Source: Tomitella biformata AHU 1821 (GTDB taxonomy: Bacteria; Actinomycetota; Actinomycetes; Mycobacteriales; Mycobacteriaceae). From it: a stretch of 64,000 nt of DNA. The position numbers were made by a program, and so were the translations under genes. The notes under the pieces were generated by a model, which was given only the letters and a program-made list of their open reading frames with translations, searched no databases and was not told where the DNA came from. The stretch is taken from NCBI RefSeq assembly GCF_000524475.1, contig NZ_BAVQ01000003.1, positions 310,001-374,000 of the forward strand, given 5' to 3'. Shown piece by piece: positions 37,307 to 47,940 of the stretch. Position 1 is the first letter of the stretch. Each line of letters opens with the position of its first letter.

Positions 37307-37924
37307 TTACTTCTGCGCCGACGCCTTGCGGTACTCGAGCACGTTGTCGATGATCCCGTACTCCTTGGCCTGCGCGGCCGTGAGGATCTTGTCGCGGTCG
37401 GTGTCGATGCGGATCTGCTCCGCCTCGCGGCCCGTGTGGCGGGCGAGGGTCTCCTCCATGAGGCGGCGCATGCGCTCGATCTCGGCGGCCTGGATCTCCA
37501 GGTCGGAGACCTGGCCCTGGATGCCCTCCGTCGCGGGCTGGTGGATCAGGATGCGCGCGTTCGGCAGGGCCATGCGCTTGCCCGGCGTGCCGGCGGCGAG
37601 CAGCACCGCGGCGGCCGAGGCGGCCTGGCCGAGGCACACCGTCGAGATGTCCGCGCGGACGTACTGCATCGTGTCGTAGATCGCCATCAGCGAGGTGAAC
37701 GAGCCGCCGGGCGAGTTGATGTACATCGTGATGTCGCGGTCCGGGTCCAGGGACTCGAGCACCAGCAGCTGCGCCATGATGTCGTTCGCCGAGGCGTCGT
37801 CCACCTGCGTGCCGAGGAAGATGATGCGCTCCTCGAACAGTTTGTTGTACGGGTTGGACTCCTTCATGCCGTAGCTGGAGTGCTCCACGAAGGAGGGAAG
37901 GATGTAGCGGGAGGAAATTGTCAT
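37307..37924 (-). CDS. clpP2: ATP-dependent Clp protease proteolytic subunit ClpP2
   Basis: The 205-residue serine protease subunit has catalytic Ser103 in LGQAASAAA, His128 in ILIHQPA and the Asp in the late TDRD segment. In mycobacteria ClpP1 and ClpP2 form a mixed tetradecamer that is essential. The N-terminus [18 protein letters not shown] is the ClpP2 type. ATG at 37922-37924 is used; a GTG one codon earlier is possible. It is 57 bases downstream of clpP1. Confidence 0.97.
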   Translation of the reverse strand: MTISSRYILPSFVEHSSYGMKESNPYNKLFEERIIFLGTQVDDASANDIMAQLLVLESLDPDRDITMYINSPGGSFTSLMAIYDTMQYVRADISTVCLGQAASAAAVLLAAGTPGKRMALPNARILIHQPATEGIQGQVSDLEIQAAEIERMRRLMEETLARHTGREAEQIRIDTDRDKILTAAQAKEYGIIDNVLEYRKASAQK

Positions 37925-37981
37925 CACGTGCTCCGTGTCTTCAAGAGGGAGGGACTGGCTGGAAGGGTGTGGCCGGATCTC

Positions 37982-38593
37982 TTAGTGAGAGCCGGTGCCG
38001 CCTGCCTGCCGGGCCCTGCTGACGACGTGGTCGACAAAGCCGTACTCGAGCGCCTGCTCGGCGGTGAACCAGCGGTCGCGGTCCGCGTCGGCCGTGACCT
38101 GCTCGATCGACTTGCCGGTGAACTGCGCGTTGAGCTCGTTCATCTCCCGCTTGGTCAGGGAGAACTGCTCCGCCTGGATCGCGATGTCGGCGGCCGAGCC
38201 GCCGATGCCCGCGGAGGGCTGGTGCATCATGATGCGCGCGTGCGGCAGGGCGTAGCGCTTGCCCTTGGCACCGGCGGCCAGGAGGAACTGGCCCATCGAG
38301 GCCGCGAGGCCCATCGCGTAGGTGGCGACGTCGCACTCGGCAAACTGCATGGTGTCGAAGATCGCCATGCCCGCGGTGACCGAGCCGCCGGGAGAGTTGA
38401 TGTACAGCTTGATGTCGCGCGTCGGGTCCTCAGCGGACAGCAGCAAGATCTGGGCGCAAAGCCGATTCGCAATCTCGTCGTCAACCTGCGATCCGAGGAA
38501 GATGATCCGCTCCTGGAGCAACCGCTCAAAGACGGAATCGCTGAGATTGAGTCCGGCAGTGCCTGACCGCATGGCGGAATTCTGCAAACTCAC
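37982..38593 (-). CDS. clpP1: ATP-dependent Clp protease proteolytic subunit ClpP1
   Basis: The 203-residue subunit has Ser99 in MGLAASMGQ and His124 in IMMHQPSAG. I chose the GTG at 38593 because AAAGG lies seven bases upstream and the resulting N-terminus aligns with that of M. tuberculosis ClpP1 as I recall it; an ATG at 38614 with its own AGGA is a real alternative that adds seven residues. It is preceded by a region with a ClgR-type box and a long hairpin, and followed by clpP2. Confidence 0.96.
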   Translation of the reverse strand: MSLQNSAMRSGTAGLNLSDSVFERLLQERIIFLGSQVDDEIANRLCAQILLLSAEDPTRDIKLYINSPGGSVTAGMAIFDTMQFAECDVATYAMGLAASMGQFLLAAGAKGKRYALPHARIMMHQPSAGIGGSAADIAIQAEQFSLTKREMNELNAQFTGKSIEQVTADADRDRWFTAEQALEYGFVDHVVSRARQAGGTGSH

Positions 38594-38639
38594 GGGCGTG
38601 CCTTTCCAGTGCATCGGTGGTTCCTGTCATTGACCCTAA

Positions 38640-38681
38640 CGAACGTGGGCGGCACCGTAGTCCCGGTACCGCCCACGTTCG
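38640..38681 (-). terminator. Long hairpin between tig and clpP1
   Basis: CGAACGTGGGCGG (38640-38652) pairs with its complement at 38669-38681, and the stem continues inwards for five more pairs including one wobble, leaving a six-base loop. It lies 44 bases after the tig stop. It can end the tig transcript, but it also overlaps the ClgR-like box, so it may have a regulatory role at the clpP1P2 promoter. Confidence 0.65.
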
Positions 38682-38690
38682 CTGACAGCG
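38680..38690 (-). promoter_or_regulatory. ClgR-type operator upstream of clpP1P2
   Basis: CGCTGACAGCG fits the core CGCYNANRGCG described for ClgR, the activator of clp genes in Corynebacterium and Mycobacterium. It lies about 87-97 bases upstream of the clpP1 start. Only the core matches fully; the AT-rich flanks of the consensus are partial. Confidence 0.55.
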
Positions 38691-38725
38691 TGAAGTTCTT
38701 GCGCGAAGGCAAGGGGTGAAAAGTC

Positions 38726-40096
38726 CTACTCTGCGGCGGCTTCAGACTCCGCAGCGGCATCCTCGGACTTCGCCGGGTTCAGGCCCAGGAGGTCGGAGAT
38801 GTCGATGGCCGTGCCATCGGTGTCGGTGGCCTTGACCAGCTGCACGATCTCGGCGAGCGCCTTGCTGCGGCGGACCTCGGCGTAGAGCACGCCCAGGCGA
38901 CCAGAGGTCTGGAGCTGCTGGGCCAGCTGGTCCGGCGCGATGTTGCCGCGACGGGCCTCGAACAGGAGGCGCTCGGTCAGCTCGTCCTGGCCGACCGTGA
39001 TCTCCTTCTCGTCGGCGAAGGTGTCCAGCAGCAGCTGGGCCTTGATCGCCTTGGTGGCCGACTCCTTGGCCTCGGTCTCGAACTGCTCGCGGCTCGAGCC
39101 CTGCGCCTCAAGGAGGCGGTCCAGCTCGGCGTCGTTGTGGTCCAGGCTGTGGACGACCTCGTGGATCTGGTTGTCGGTCTCGGCCTGCACGATGCCCTCG
39201 GGCACCTCGAACTCGACGGTCTCCAGCAGGTGGTCCAGCACCTTGTCCCGCAGCTCGCCGGCCTGCTCGCTGCGCTTGGACTGGCCCACGCGCGCCTTCA
39301 GGTCCTCGCGGAGCTCGTCGAGGGTGTCGAACTCGCTCGCCAGCTGGGCGAACTCGTCGTCAGCCTCGGGCAGCTCACGGTTCTTGACGCTGTTCACGGT
39401 GACCGCGACAACTGCGTCCTCGCCCGCACGCTCACCGGCGACAAGCTTGGTGGTGAACTCGGTGGTGCCGCCAGCCTCGACGCCCAGGAGGACCTCGTCC
39501 AGGCCCTCGATCAGCTGGCCGGAGCCAACCTCGTGGGACAGCCCGTCTGCGGTGGCCTCCGGGACGGCCTCGCCGTCGATGGTGGCGGCCAGGTCGATGG
39601 AGACGAAGTCGCCATCGACGATGCCGCGCTCGACACCCACGAGGGTGCCGAAGCGTGCGCGCAGCGCCTCGAGCTGCTCGTCGACGGCCTCGTCGGTCAC
39701 AGAGACAGAATCGACGGTGACGTCGATCTCGGCGAAATCGGGCAGCGTGATCTCGGGGCGGACGTCAACCTCGGCCGTGAACGCGATGTGGTCGCCGTCC
39801 TCGATCTTGGTGACCTCGATGTCCGGCTGGCCGAGGGCCTTGATGTCGTCGTTGGCGACGGCCTCGGAGTAGCGGGTCGGGACCACGTTCTGCAGAACCT
39901 GCTCGATGACCGAACCGCGGCCGACGCGGGACTCGATCAGCTTGGCGGGGGCCTTGCCGGGACGGAATCCGGGGATCCGAACCTGCTGGGCGAGCTGGGC
40001 GTAGACGGCGTCGAAGTCCGGCTTGAGTTCCGCGAAGGGCACCTCAACATTGATCCGGACTCGCGTCGGGCTGAGCTGCTCGACGGTGCTCTTCAA
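38726..40096 (-). CDS. tig: Trigger factor
   Basis: The 456-residue ribosome-associated chaperone has the N-terminal ribosome-binding domain with the GFRPGKAP signature, a central FKBP-type prolyl isomerase domain (about 160-245, GDFVSIDL ... GSGQLIEGLDEVLLG) and a helical C-terminal domain ending in an Ala/Glu-rich acidic tail. The start is the TTG at 40094-40096: a perfect AAGGAG lies seven bases before it and translation from there gives the family N-terminus KSTVEQLSPTRV. The longer frame upstream is not similar. It is upstream of clpP1P2, the usual order. Confidence 0.95.
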   Translation of the reverse strand: MKSTVEQLSPTRVRINVEVPFAELKPDFDAVYAQLAQQVRIPGFRPGKAPAKLIESRVGRGSVIEQVLQNVVPTRYSEAVANDDIKALGQPDIEVTKIEDGDHIAFTAEVDVRPEITLPDFAEIDVTVDSVSVTDEAVDEQLEALRARFGTLVGVERGIVDGDFVSIDLAATIDGEAVPEATADGLSHEVGSGQLIEGLDEVLLGVEAGGTTEFTTKLVAGERAGEDAVVAVTVNSVKNRELPEADDEFAQLASEFDTLDELREDLKARVGQSKRSEQAGELRDKVLDHLLETVEFEVPEGIVQAETDNQIHEVVHSLDHNDAELDRLLEAQGSSREQFETEAKESATKAIKAQLLLDTFADEKEITVGQDELTERLLFEARRGNIAPDQLAQQLQTSGRLGVLYAEVRRSKALAEIVQLVKATDTDGTAIDISDLLGLNPAKSEDAAAESEAAAE

Positions 40097-40201
40097 GGAC
40101 TTGCTCCTTCGTCGTTCCGCGCTCCCGGAACCGGGCCACGCTGGTATTTCCGTATTGCCTGCCACCCAAGGATGGGTTCCAGGGGCCAACATCTCAAACA
40201 G

Positions 40202-40275
40202 TCGGGGTGACAGGAATTGAACCTGCGACCCTCCGCTCCCAAAGCGGATGCGCTACCAAGCTGCGCCACACCCCG
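40202..40275 (-). tRNA. tRNA-Pro (anticodon TGG)
   Basis: The minus-strand sequence from CGGGGTG to CACCCCG plus discriminator A folds as a 74-base cloverleaf: 7-bp acceptor stem, GCGC D stem with TTGG loop, TCCGC-TTTGGGA-GCGGA anticodon arm and GCAGG-TTCAATT-CCTGT T arm. The loop reads TT-TGG-GA, so the anticodon is TGG. CCA is not encoded. It lies upstream of tig. Confidence 0.95.
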
Positions 40276-40353
40276 TTCTCAGCAAGAACAGGTTGACCCT
40301 GAACTCGCCTCGTCGATCGTACGGTGCCCAATACTACTGGTACCCCCCGGGAG

Positions 40354-40381
40354 TTGATTCGCCGCCCAGGTTCGGTACAGT
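40354..40381 (+). promoter_or_regulatory. Promoter of tRNA-Gly
   Basis: TTGATT (40354-40359) and TACAGT (40376-40381) with a 16-base spacer give a good sigma-70-type promoter whose start would lie about 30 bases before the mature tRNA-Gly. Confidence 0.6.
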
Positions 40382-40420
40382 TTCCTCTCGCAGGCCCCGA
40401 TATGGCAGCCTGTGATTCAT

Positions 40421-40493
40421 GTCGGCGTAGCTCAGCTGGTAGAGCACCTGCCTTCCAAGCAGGATGTCGCGAGTTCGAACCTCGTCGCCGACT
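40421..40493 (+). tRNA. tRNA-Gly (anticodon TCC)
   Basis: The sequence from GTCGGCG to CGCCGAC plus T folds as a 73-base cloverleaf with D arm GCTC-AGCTGGTA-GAGC, anticodon arm CCTGC-CTTCCAA-GCAGG and T arm GCGAG-TTCGAAC-CTCGT. The anticodon is TCC. CCA is not encoded. A strong hairpin follows within eight bases. Confidence 0.96.
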
Positions 40494-40500
40494 CTCCACG

Positions 40501-40546
40501 CGAAACCCCCGGTCCACCGCCGCATGGCGGCTGGCCGGGGGTTTCG
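40501..40546 (+). terminator. Terminator after tRNA-Gly
   Basis: CGAAACCCCCGG (40501-40512) pairs perfectly with 40535-40546, and an inner CCGCC/GGCGG stem extends it. It closes the tRNA-Gly transcript. Confidence 0.85.
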
Positions 40547-40584
40547 TCATTAGCAGTGTGCCAACCGCCCCTCGAAAGGCCTCC

Positions 40585-41286
40585 GTGGAAATCCTCATCC
40601 TGCTCGTTGTCGTCGCCGCGGTCATCGGCTTCATCTACACGAACAAGAATAAGAAGGTGCAGTCCGACCAGGTCACGGACGAGCTCGCCGACGCCCACCG
40701 GTGGACCGAGCGTCTCGGCGGCCAGGTGCTGGCCCTCGACGGCGACGACGAGGCCTCGCGGCGGGCGATGGCCGACGCCTCCGAGCGGTTCACCGCCGCC
40801 TCCTCCCAACTGGAGCAGGCGAGCACTGTCCGCCAGGCCCGCCTCGCCCGCGACAGCGCCCTCGAGGGCCTCTATTACGTGCGCGCCGCCCGCCTCGCGA
40901 TGGGCGTTGAGGCCGGCCCACCGCTGCCGGGCCTCGACGGCCAGGACATCGCCGGCGCCGTGACCGAGCAGCGCGAGGTGGAGTTCGAGGGCCGATCCGT
41001 GGCAGCCTCGCCCACCGCCACCGCGCAGACTCCCAACTATTATCCGGGCGGCCGCGTCGCCGGGCGCCCCGTCCCCGCCGGCTGGTACTCCGAGCCGTGG
41101 TGGCGTCCCGCTCTTGTGGCCGGCGCATGGGGAGTTGGCTCGATGCTGCTGTTCTCGACGATGTTCTCGGGCATGAGCGGGGTGGGCTATGACGCCCAGG
41201 CATTCGAGGAGGGCTACGGCGATGGATACCAGGACGGCCTCGACGGCATGGGAGACATGGGCGACTTCGGCGGCGGGGATTTCTAG
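40585..41286 (+). CDS. Membrane protein of unknown function (DUF1542-like)
   Basis: The 233-residue protein has an N-terminal membrane helix (VEILILLVVVAAVIGFIY), a charged helical region (about 20-110: DELADAHRWTERLGGQV ... SSQLEQASTVRQARLARDSALEG) likely to be coiled coil, a Pro/Gly-rich linker with PNYYPGG, a WYSEPWW motif and a second hydrophobic segment (ALVAGAWGVGSMLLFSTMF), then a Gly/Asp-rich tail. It resembles actinobacterial proteins labelled DUF1542; I cannot assign a function. The GTG at 40585 has AAAGG five bases upstream. It is followed at once by a frameshifted relative, which suggests duplication. Confidence 0.75.
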   Translation: MEILILLVVVAAVIGFIYTNKNKKVQSDQVTDELADAHRWTERLGGQVLALDGDDEASRRAMADASERFTAASSQLEQASTVRQARLARDSALEGLYYVRAARLAMGVEAGPPLPGLDGQDIAGAVTEQREVEFEGRSVAASPTATAQTPNYYPGGRVAGRPVPAGWYSEPWWRPALVAGAWGVGSMLLFSTMFSGMSGVGYDAQAFEEGYGDGYQDGLDGMGDMGDFGGGDF

Positions 41287-41729
41287 ATGAGCTCACGGAC
41301 CGCGAGAGCCAGAGCCAGCGCGGACCTGGACCGCCTGGCCGCCGAGATCGACGCCCTGCCGTTCTCCCCCGAGATTGAGCAGGCCACGTCCTGCCTGATC
41401 CTCGGGGCGGCCGCGGTGGGATTCGGCGGCACGGACGAGCAAGTCGAGAATGGCGCGCAACTCGCCATCGCCGGGCTGCACCTGACCCGCCTGGCCCGCG
41501 TCGGACTCGGCCAGGACCCCGGCCCGATGCCCCCGCGGCTCGCGCCGGCCCCAAAGAGGTCGCGCCGCACCCCGCACTACTACCCAGGCCCCACGGCGGA
41601 CTCCGAGTGGCCAATCCCCCCGGCTGGTACTCAGACCCCTGGTGGCACGCCGTGATGACCACCGGCAACGAGGGCGGCGGGCCGGGACTGGGCTCGATGA
41701 TGCTCTTCGACGACGAGTTCCCGAGCTGA
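41287..41729 (+). pseudogene. Frameshifted partial paralogue of the upstream membrane-protein gene
   Basis: The ATG at 41287 directly follows the stop of the previous gene and opens a 122-residue frame with GLHLTRLARVGLG and TPHYYPG, which parallel LYYVRAARLAMG and TPNYYPG upstream. It then runs into unrelated sequence and stops at 41655. The expected continuation, NPPGWYSDPWW ... GLGSMMLFDDEFPS, sits in another frame and ends at 41729. The switch lies between about 41585 and 41625, close to a run of six C (41614-41620 region). A single-base indel, programmed frameshift or sequencing error could explain it. The N-terminal membrane helix is missing from this copy. Confidence 0.6.
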
Positions 41730-41736
41730 GCTGGCC

Positions 41737-41794
41737 TCTGTTGTGCACCTGCGCGGCTGGAATCGCAAATTCACCTGCACAGATGCACAACAGA
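41737..41794. terminator. Inverted repeat between convergent genes (before nei)
   Basis: TCTGTTGTGCA (41737-41747) pairs perfectly with 41784-41794. With five mismatches or wobbles the pairing continues inwards so each arm is about 26 bases, leaving a loop of about six. It lies between the frameshifted gene and the convergent nei stop, as expected of a bidirectional terminator. Confidence 0.65.
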
Positions 41795-41802
41795 CGAGCG
41801 AA

Positions 41803-42597
41803 TCAGGGCTGACAGGTGGGGCACCAGAACAGGTTGCGCGCCTGCAGCACCGAGTGCAGGACCGTGGCCCCGCAGAGCCGGCAGGGGCTGCCCGCGCGGC
41901 GGTAGACGTAGGTGCGCGGCTTGCCCTTGGCGTAGGCCGGATCCCCGTAGTCGTCCTGCGGCCGCACCACGACGATGCCGCCCTCCTCGACCCCGATGCG
42001 CATGAGCTCCACCAGATCGGCCCAGATCGCGTCCCACTCGTCGCGGCGCAGGTCCTTGCCCGCGCGGAGCGGGTGCACGTGGTGGCGGAAGAGGACCTCG
42101 GCGCGGTAGATGTTGCCGACCCCGGCGATGACCTTCTGATCCATCAGCAGTGTGCCGATAGCCGTGCGGGACTTGCTGATCCGAGCCCAGGCCCGCTCGG
42201 GGTCCGCGTCGGCGCGCAGCGGGTCCGGACCGAGGCGGGCCTGCAGCGCGAATAGCTCCGCCTCGCCGATGACGTCGCAGCGGATGGGGCCGACGAGGTC
42301 CGTGCCGACGCGCTCGCCGATCATCCGCATCCGCACCTGGCCGACGGGCTGCGCCATCGGCACGGGCTGCTCCGCGAACGTGCCGTAGATGCCGAGGTGG
42401 ATGTGCACCATGAGGTCGCCGTCGTAGAAGTGCACAAGGTTCTTACCCCACGCCTCGGCATGCTCGAAGACCCGGCCGTCGACTAACCTCGCCCCCGCAG
42501 AGAATCGGCCCTGCGGGCTCGAGACCAGGACGGGGGCGTCGGCGAATGCACGCTGATGGATCCCAGCGAGCCGGTGCAGCGTGTGACCCTCAGGCAT
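41803..42597 (-). CDS. nei: Fpg/Nei family DNA glycosylase
   Basis: The 264-residue base-excision-repair enzyme starts MPEGHTLHRLA, giving the catalytic N-terminal Pro (after Met removal) and Glu. The helix-two-turn-helix region reads LLMDQKVIAGVGNIYRAEVLF, and a zinc finger CRLCG ... FWCPTC closes the protein. The MPEGHT start and the HHVHPLR segment point to the Nei1 type (Rv2464c), which removes oxidised pyrimidines. It is 16 bases downstream of rpiB, the same pairing as in M. tuberculosis. Confidence 0.93.
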   Translation of the reverse strand: MPEGHTLHRLAGIHQRAFADAPVLVSSPQGRFSAGARLVDGRVFEHAEAWGKNLVHFYDGDLMVHIHLGIYGTFAEQPVPMAQPVGQVRMRMIGERVGTDLVGPIRCDVIGEAELFALQARLGPDPLRADADPERAWARISKSRTAIGTLLMDQKVIAGVGNIYRAEVLFRHHVHPLRAGKDLRRDEWDAIWADLVELMRIGVEEGGIVVVRPQDDYGDPAYAKGKPRTYVYRRAGSPCRLCGATVLHSVLQARNLFWCPTCQP

Positions 42598-42613
42598 TTA
42601 AACGCTCAGGTAT

Positions 42614-43087
42614 TTAGGCGCCGGGGACTACTGGCGCGTCGCCCGTGCGCTCGTACTCGGAGATGATGTCGATGCGGCGCTGGTGGCGCTCCTCGTTAGA
42701 CCACGGCGTGGCGAGGAACGCGTCGATGATGGCCTTGGACTCCTCGAGGGAATGCATGCGGCCGCCGATGCTGAGCACCTGCGCGTTGTTGTGCTCGCGG
42801 GCGAGCTGCGCGGTCTCGACGGACCAGGCCAGTGCGCAGCGGATGCCGGGCACCTTGTTGGCGGCCATCTGCTCGCCGTTGCCGCTGCCGCCGATGACGA
42901 TCCCGAGGCTGCCCTCGTCGGCCGCGACCTTGCGGGCGGCGTCGATGCAGAACGCGGGGTAGTCATCCACCGCGTCGTAGGCGAAGGCGCCGCAGTCGAC
43001 GGGCTCGTGGCCGCTAGCAGCGAGGTGCTCGATGAGCTGGTTCTTCAACTCGAAGCCGGCATGGTCAGTCCCAAGGTAAACGCGCAT
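42614..43087 (-). CDS. rpiB: Ribose-5-phosphate isomerase B
   Basis: The 157-residue RpiB interconverts ribose-5-phosphate and ribulose-5-phosphate in the pentose phosphate pathway. It has MRVYLGTDHAGFELK, the phosphate-binding GIVIGGSGNGEQMAANK and HNNAQVLSIGGR. The Glu in SGNGEQ is the mycobacterial-type catalytic base in place of the Cys of E. coli RpiB. It begins the rpiB-nei minus-strand pair and is divergent from the flavoprotein gene at 43214. Confidence 0.95.
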   Translation of the reverse strand: MRVYLGTDHAGFELKNQLIEHLAASGHEPVDCGAFAYDAVDDYPAFCIDAARKVAADEGSLGIVIGGSGNGEQMAANKVPGIRCALAWSVETAQLAREHNNAQVLSIGGRMHSLEESKAIIDAFLATPWSNEERHQRRIDIISEYERTGDAPVVPGA

Positions 43088-43213
43088 GGCGGCAATTGTG
43101 TCATGCCCGGGGACTAGACACCGTTAGTAGGCTGGCCATAGAACACTTCAGCTACAGCCGCGACCCAGAGTGGTCTTCCCGCTCTGAGCCACGACGGAAT
43201 CGAGTGCAGCGCT

Positions 43214-44449
43214 ATGGCCGAGAATCAGAACCCCGGAGTGGTCATCGTCGGCGGAGGACTCGCCGGCGCGAAAACCGCGGAGGCCTTGCGCGAGCAGGGC
43301 TTCACCGGCGCGGTCACCCTGATCGGCGGCGAGCGGCACCTGCCCTATGAGCGGCCCCCGCTGTCCAAGGAGCACCTGGCCGGCGCGAAGCAGCTGCCGG
43401 ACTTCACGGTCCACGACGCCGACTGGTATCGGGAGCACTCCATCGACCTGCGTCTAGGCGTGCGAGCCACGGCGATCGAGACCCTCGCGCGGCGCGTCAC
43501 GCTCGATGACGGCCAGGCGCTCGACTACTCCGCACTGGTGCTGGCGACCGGTTCGAGCTCGCGGCGCCCGCCGATTCCCGGCTCGGACGCCGAGGGGGTC
43601 CACTACCTGCGCACTATCGAGGAGTCTGACGCGGTGCTCGCCGCCCTGACGGACGGCGCGCGACTGGCTGTGGTCGGCGGCGGCTGGATCGGCTTGGAGG
43701 TCGCGGCCAGCGCACGTGGGCGCGGGGTCGAGGTCACCGTCGTCGAGGCATCCGTGCTGCCGCTGCTGGCGGCGATGGGCCCCGAGCTAGCGCAGGTGTT
43801 CGCGGACCTGCACCGCCAGCACGGCGTGGACCTGCGCCTGGACGCGAAGGTCGCGGCAATCACAGTCGCCGGCGGCCGGGCCACCGGGCTCCAACTGGCC
43901 GACGGCACCCTGATCGAGGCCGACGCGGTGCTGGTCGCCGTCGGCGCGGCCGCGAATATCGAGCTGGCACAGGACGCCGGGCTCACCCTCGCGGCGGGCG
44001 GCATCGAGGTCGACGCAGGCCTGCGCACCAGCGCGCCGGATGTGTACGCGGTGGGCGATATCGCCGCCGCCGCGCATCCGTTGTTCGGCACGCGGATCCG
44101 CACCGAGCACTGGGCGAACGCGCTGAACCAGCCGGCCGTCGCGGCGGCGAACATCCTGGGCGGCGCAGCCGAGTACGCGAATCTGCCGTACTTCTTCACC
44201 GACCAGTACGACCTCGGCATGGAGTACTCCGGGCACTCGGCCGGCTACACCCAGGTGGTGCTGCGCGGGGATGCCGCCGCCCGGGAGTTCATCGCCTTCT
44301 GGCTCGACGAGAATCACCGCGTCCTCGCGGGCATGAACGTGAACATCTGGGATTCGACCGACGACATCAAGGCGCTCATCAGCGCCCGCAAGCCCGTGGA
44401 CCCGCAGCGGCTCGCGGACGTGTCCGTGCCGCTGGGTGAACAGCTCTAA
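43214..44449 (+). CDS. FAD-dependent ferredoxin/rubredoxin reductase
   Basis: The 411-residue flavoprotein has an N-terminal FAD motif VVIVGGGLAGAKTAE (9-23), an internal NAD(P)H motif LAVVGGGWIGLEVA and the late FAD block DVYAVGDIA. A C-terminal reductase domain follows (LPYFFTDQYDLGMEYSGH), as in BphA4/rubredoxin-type ferredoxin reductases. Such proteins pass electrons from NADH to small Fe-S or rubredoxin partners for oxygenases or P450s; no partner gene is adjacent. It is transcribed alone, divergent from rpiB and convergent with the DsbA-like gene. Confidence 0.9.
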   Translation: MAENQNPGVVIVGGGLAGAKTAEALREQGFTGAVTLIGGERHLPYERPPLSKEHLAGAKQLPDFTVHDADWYREHSIDLRLGVRATAIETLARRVTLDDGQALDYSALVLATGSSSRRPPIPGSDAEGVHYLRTIEESDAVLAALTDGARLAVVGGGWIGLEVAASARGRGVEVTVVEASVLPLLAAMGPELAQVFADLHRQHGVDLRLDAKVAAITVAGGRATGLQLADGTLIEADAVLVAVGAAANIELAQDAGLTLAAGGIEVDAGLRTSAPDVYAVGDIAAAAHPLFGTRIRTEHWANALNQPAVAAANILGGAAEYANLPYFFTDQYDLGMEYSGHSAGYTQVVLRGDAAAREFIAFWLDENHRVLAGMNVNIWDSTDDIKALISARKPVDPQRLADVSVPLGEQL

Positions 44450-44456
44450 CCGCGAG

Positions 44457-44511
44457 TTGACCGACGTTGTCGAGGCCTCGCCCGAGTGGGCAGGTCAACA
44501 ACGTCGGTCAA
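44457..44511. terminator. Inverted repeat between convergent flavoprotein and DsbA-like genes
   Basis: TTGACCGACGTTGT (44457-44470) pairs perfectly with 44498-44511, and CCT-C-GCCC/GGGC-AGG pairs inside. It begins eight bases after the flavoprotein stop and ends ten bases before the opposite stop. Confidence 0.7.
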
Positions 44512-44520
44512 ATGGCGGCT

Positions 44521-45180
44521 TTAGTCGAACGCCGGGTCCTCGTTGCGGGACCGCTTGAGCTCGAAGAAGTGCGGGTATGCGGCCAACGCGACGACGCCGT
44601 CCCACAGCTTGCCGGCCTCTTCCCCGCGCGGGATGCGGGAGAGCACGGGGCCGAAGAATGCGGTGCCGTTCACGTGGATGGTGGGCGTGCCGACGTCCGG
44701 GCCCACCTTGTCCATGCCCGCGTGGTGGCTCACGCGCAGCGCGGCGTCGAACTCGTCCGTGTCGGCTGCGGCGGCCAGCTCGGCGGGCAGGTCCAGTTCC
44801 GCGAGGGATTCCCGGATGACGACGTCGAAGTCCTTGTTGTCGCCGTCGTGGATCCGCGTGCCCATGGCCGTGTAGAGCGGGCGCAGGATCTCGTCGCCGA
44901 ACTTCTCCGCGGCCGCGATCGCGACGCGCACCGGGCGCATCGCCGGCACGAGCATCGTGCGGTAGTCCTCCGAGATGTCCTTGCCCTCGTTGAGCACCGC
45001 GAGGCTCATCACGTGGAAGTGGACGTCGATGGGGCGGACCTTCTCAACCTCGAGGACCCACCGCGAGGTGATCCAGCACCACGGGCACAGCGGGTCGAAC
45101 CAGAGGTCGGCGCGGTCGAGGGTGGTCCCTGGGGTGAGCTCAGGGGTGATCGCGTCGGGGGCGATTGCGGTGTCCGTCAT
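44521..45180 (-). CDS. DsbA-like mycothiol-dependent oxidoreductase (Rv2466c family)
   Basis: The 219-residue thioredoxin-fold protein has the active site DPLCPWCW (Cys32, Cys35), an inserted helical domain and the cis-Pro region [10 protein letters not shown]. Rv2466c, in the same place next to pepN, is a mycothiol-dependent oxidoreductase/nitroreductase induced by oxidative stress through SigH. The ATG at 45180 is preceded by AAGGAG nine bases away. The gene is divergent from pepN, and a SigH-like promoter lies in the 114-base gap. A long open frame that continues upstream antisense to pepN is not part of this gene. Confidence 0.9.
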   Translation of the reverse strand: MTDTAIAPDAITPELTPGTTLDRADLWFDPLCPWCWITSRWVLEVEKVRPIDVHFHVMSLAVLNEGKDISEDYRTMLVPAMRPVRVAIAAAEKFGDEILRPLYTAMGTRIHDGDNKDFDVVIRESLAELDLPAELAAAADTDEFDAALRVSHHAGMDKVGPDVGTPTIHVNGTAFFGPVLSRIPRGEEAGKLWDGVVALAAYPHFFELKRSRNEDPAFD

Positions 45181-45216
45181 CAGCTGTGTCTCCTTGGAAA
45201 GTCCGGTGCTCACTGC

Positions 45217-45243
45217 AACACCACTCCCGGCACTTATCTTCCC
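45217..45243 (-). promoter_or_regulatory. Possible SigH-type promoter for the Rv2466c-like gene
   Basis: On the minus strand GGGAAG (45238-45243) and GTGTT (45217-45221) leave 19 bases between GGAA and GTT. This resembles the SigH promoter (GGAA, 16-20 bases, GTT) known to control Rv2466c in M. tuberculosis. The predicted start would be about 27 bases before the ATG. Confidence 0.45.
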
Positions 45244-45294
45244 GCGCCATGATGGGATAGAGATCGACCGTCGCCCGCCCGAAGGAGAACCACT

Positions 45295-47871
<2,577 letters not shown>

Positions 47872-47873
47872 AC

Positions 47874-47926
47874 AGACAAAAGCTAGCGCCCGCAACCGAT
47901 CCGGTTGCGGGCGCTGGCTTTTGTCT
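47874..47926. terminator. 25-bp hairpin between convergent pepN and DUF5130 genes
   Basis: Arms 47874-47898 and 47902-47926 pair over 25 bases with a single U-G wobble around a 3-base loop. The arms carry AAAA/TTTT near their bases, so either strand has a short U-run inside the stem. It begins two bases after the pepN stop and should terminate both directions. Confidence 0.85.
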
Positions 47927-47940
47927 AGAGTCGAACCGCG

